In this document: piece after piece, positions 49,681 to 49,937 of the stretch
Layout of the letters: the number at the start of each line of letters is the position of its first letter
How positions within the stretch are numbered: the stretch's first letter is position 1
DNA from: Rhodocyclaceae bacterium UBA1310
Lineage (GTDB): Bacteria; Pseudomonadota; Gammaproteobacteria; Burkholderiales; Rhodocyclaceae
Assembly (NCBI GenBank): GCA_002307175.1
Contig: DBTS01000128.1
Location: 1 to 49,937, forward strand
Length of the DNA: 49,937 bases
Direction: 5' to 3'
The notes under the pieces: generated by a model
The model's database searches: none
What the model saw: the letters and a program-made list of their open reading frames with translations, nothing else
What the model was told of the DNA's origin: nothing
Position numbers and translations under genes: made by a program

Positions 49681-49937
49681 TCAGATCGTGTTGTGGGCGG
49701 GCGCTACGGGTGTTATCGGCGCTTCATGCTGGGTGGCGGCGTGAAGCTTGTGGCGTTTGTCCAGGGTGCGCAGCACGACGTAGAACGCCGGGGTCAGGAA
49801 CAGCCCGAAGAAGGTGACGCCAAGCATGCCGAAGAACACCGCTACGCCCATGGCATGGCGCATTTCCGCCCCTGCGCCGGTGGAAGTCACCAGCGGGATG
49901 ACGCCCATCACAAAGGCGATCGAGGTCATCAGGATCG
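49681..49937 (-). CDS. RND efflux inner-membrane transporter, C-terminal end (cut by window edge)
   Basis: Only the last 85 or so residues are inside the window. ILMTSIAFVMGVIPLV, STGAGAEMRHAMGVAVFFGM and GVTFFGLFLTPAFYVVLRTL are the conserved end of HAE1-type pumps (AcrB/MexB/BpeF). These form the last two membrane helices and are followed by a cytosolic tail rich in His and Ala. It exports drugs or solvents with the proton gradient. It lies just upstream of the outer-membrane factor gene, so an adaptor gene is expected further right, beyond the window. Confidence 0.93.
   Translation of the reverse strand, partial: ILMTSIAFVMGVIPLVTSTGAGAEMRHAMGVAVFFGMLGVTFFGLFLTPAFYVVLRTLDKRHKLHAATQHEAPITPVAPAHNTI

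Noticed and set aside
1..49937. Mobile elements, CRISPR arrays, tRNA genes
   Set aside because: No transposase or integrase motifs, no regularly spaced repeats and no TTCGA-type T-arm with a matching acceptor stem were seen on either strand.

Overview
The window looks like a continuous stretch of chromosome from a moderately GC-rich betaproteobacterium. This is inferred from gene content: the gloB / SAM-methyltransferase / rnhA cluster, purN followed by a DUF3108-type gene, the glrK-qseG-glrR trio, a Burkholderia-type acetylornithine transaminase and the long form of LeuA. I cannot assign a genus. No tRNA, rRNA, transposase, phage gene or CRISPR array was seen, and genes are densely packed on both strands. 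Two genes are cut by the window edges: glyA at the left and an RND pump at the right.

Region by region. 1-4030: glyA (5' part), a histidine phosphatase, and the two membrane subunits of a TRAP transporter with no binding protein beside them. 4049-9069: a carbohydrate module made of a TIM-barrel sugar isomerase-like protein and a SemiSWEET transporter, divergent from a GH105 unsaturated uronyl hydrolase, a GPH-type symporter and a RhaS-like AraC regulator. Together they suggest uptake and splitting of unsaturated, probably rhamnose-containing, uronide disaccharides. 9100-15050: a five-gene minus-strand operon of a YbhN-like membrane protein, a polyprenyl-phosphate GT2, two ArnT/PMT-like glycosyltransferases and a membrane-anchored metzincin-like protein. 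15109-17321: a ThrE-type exporter overlapping an arginase gene. 17681-19032: a GGDEF response regulator overlapping a CheY-like receiver.

19052-29113 is mainly housekeeping: gloB, methyltransferase, rnhA, an SDR, a MATE pump, a DedA protein, a lipoprotein, purN, a DUF3108 protein, an RsmB-like rRNA methyltransferase and an MscS channel. 29246-31283 holds leuA behind an unusual leader with two Leu-rich small reading frames. 31392-35983 is a minus-strand group (Pat-type protein acetyltransferase, ABM monooxygenase-like, tag, hexose-6-phosphate mutarotase) divergent from acs at 36331. Pat next to its likely target Acs suggests acetylation control of acetate activation.

38392-49937: two chemoreceptors (one NIT-like, one Aer-like), argD preceded by a possible structured RNA with a strong terminator, the glrR/qseG/glrK two-component operon, hemolysin III, and the end of an RND efflux operon.

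The points most worth checking are the leuA leader, the two possible small RNAs (upstream of argD and of acs), the uronide cassette, and the glycosyltransferase-metalloprotease operon.
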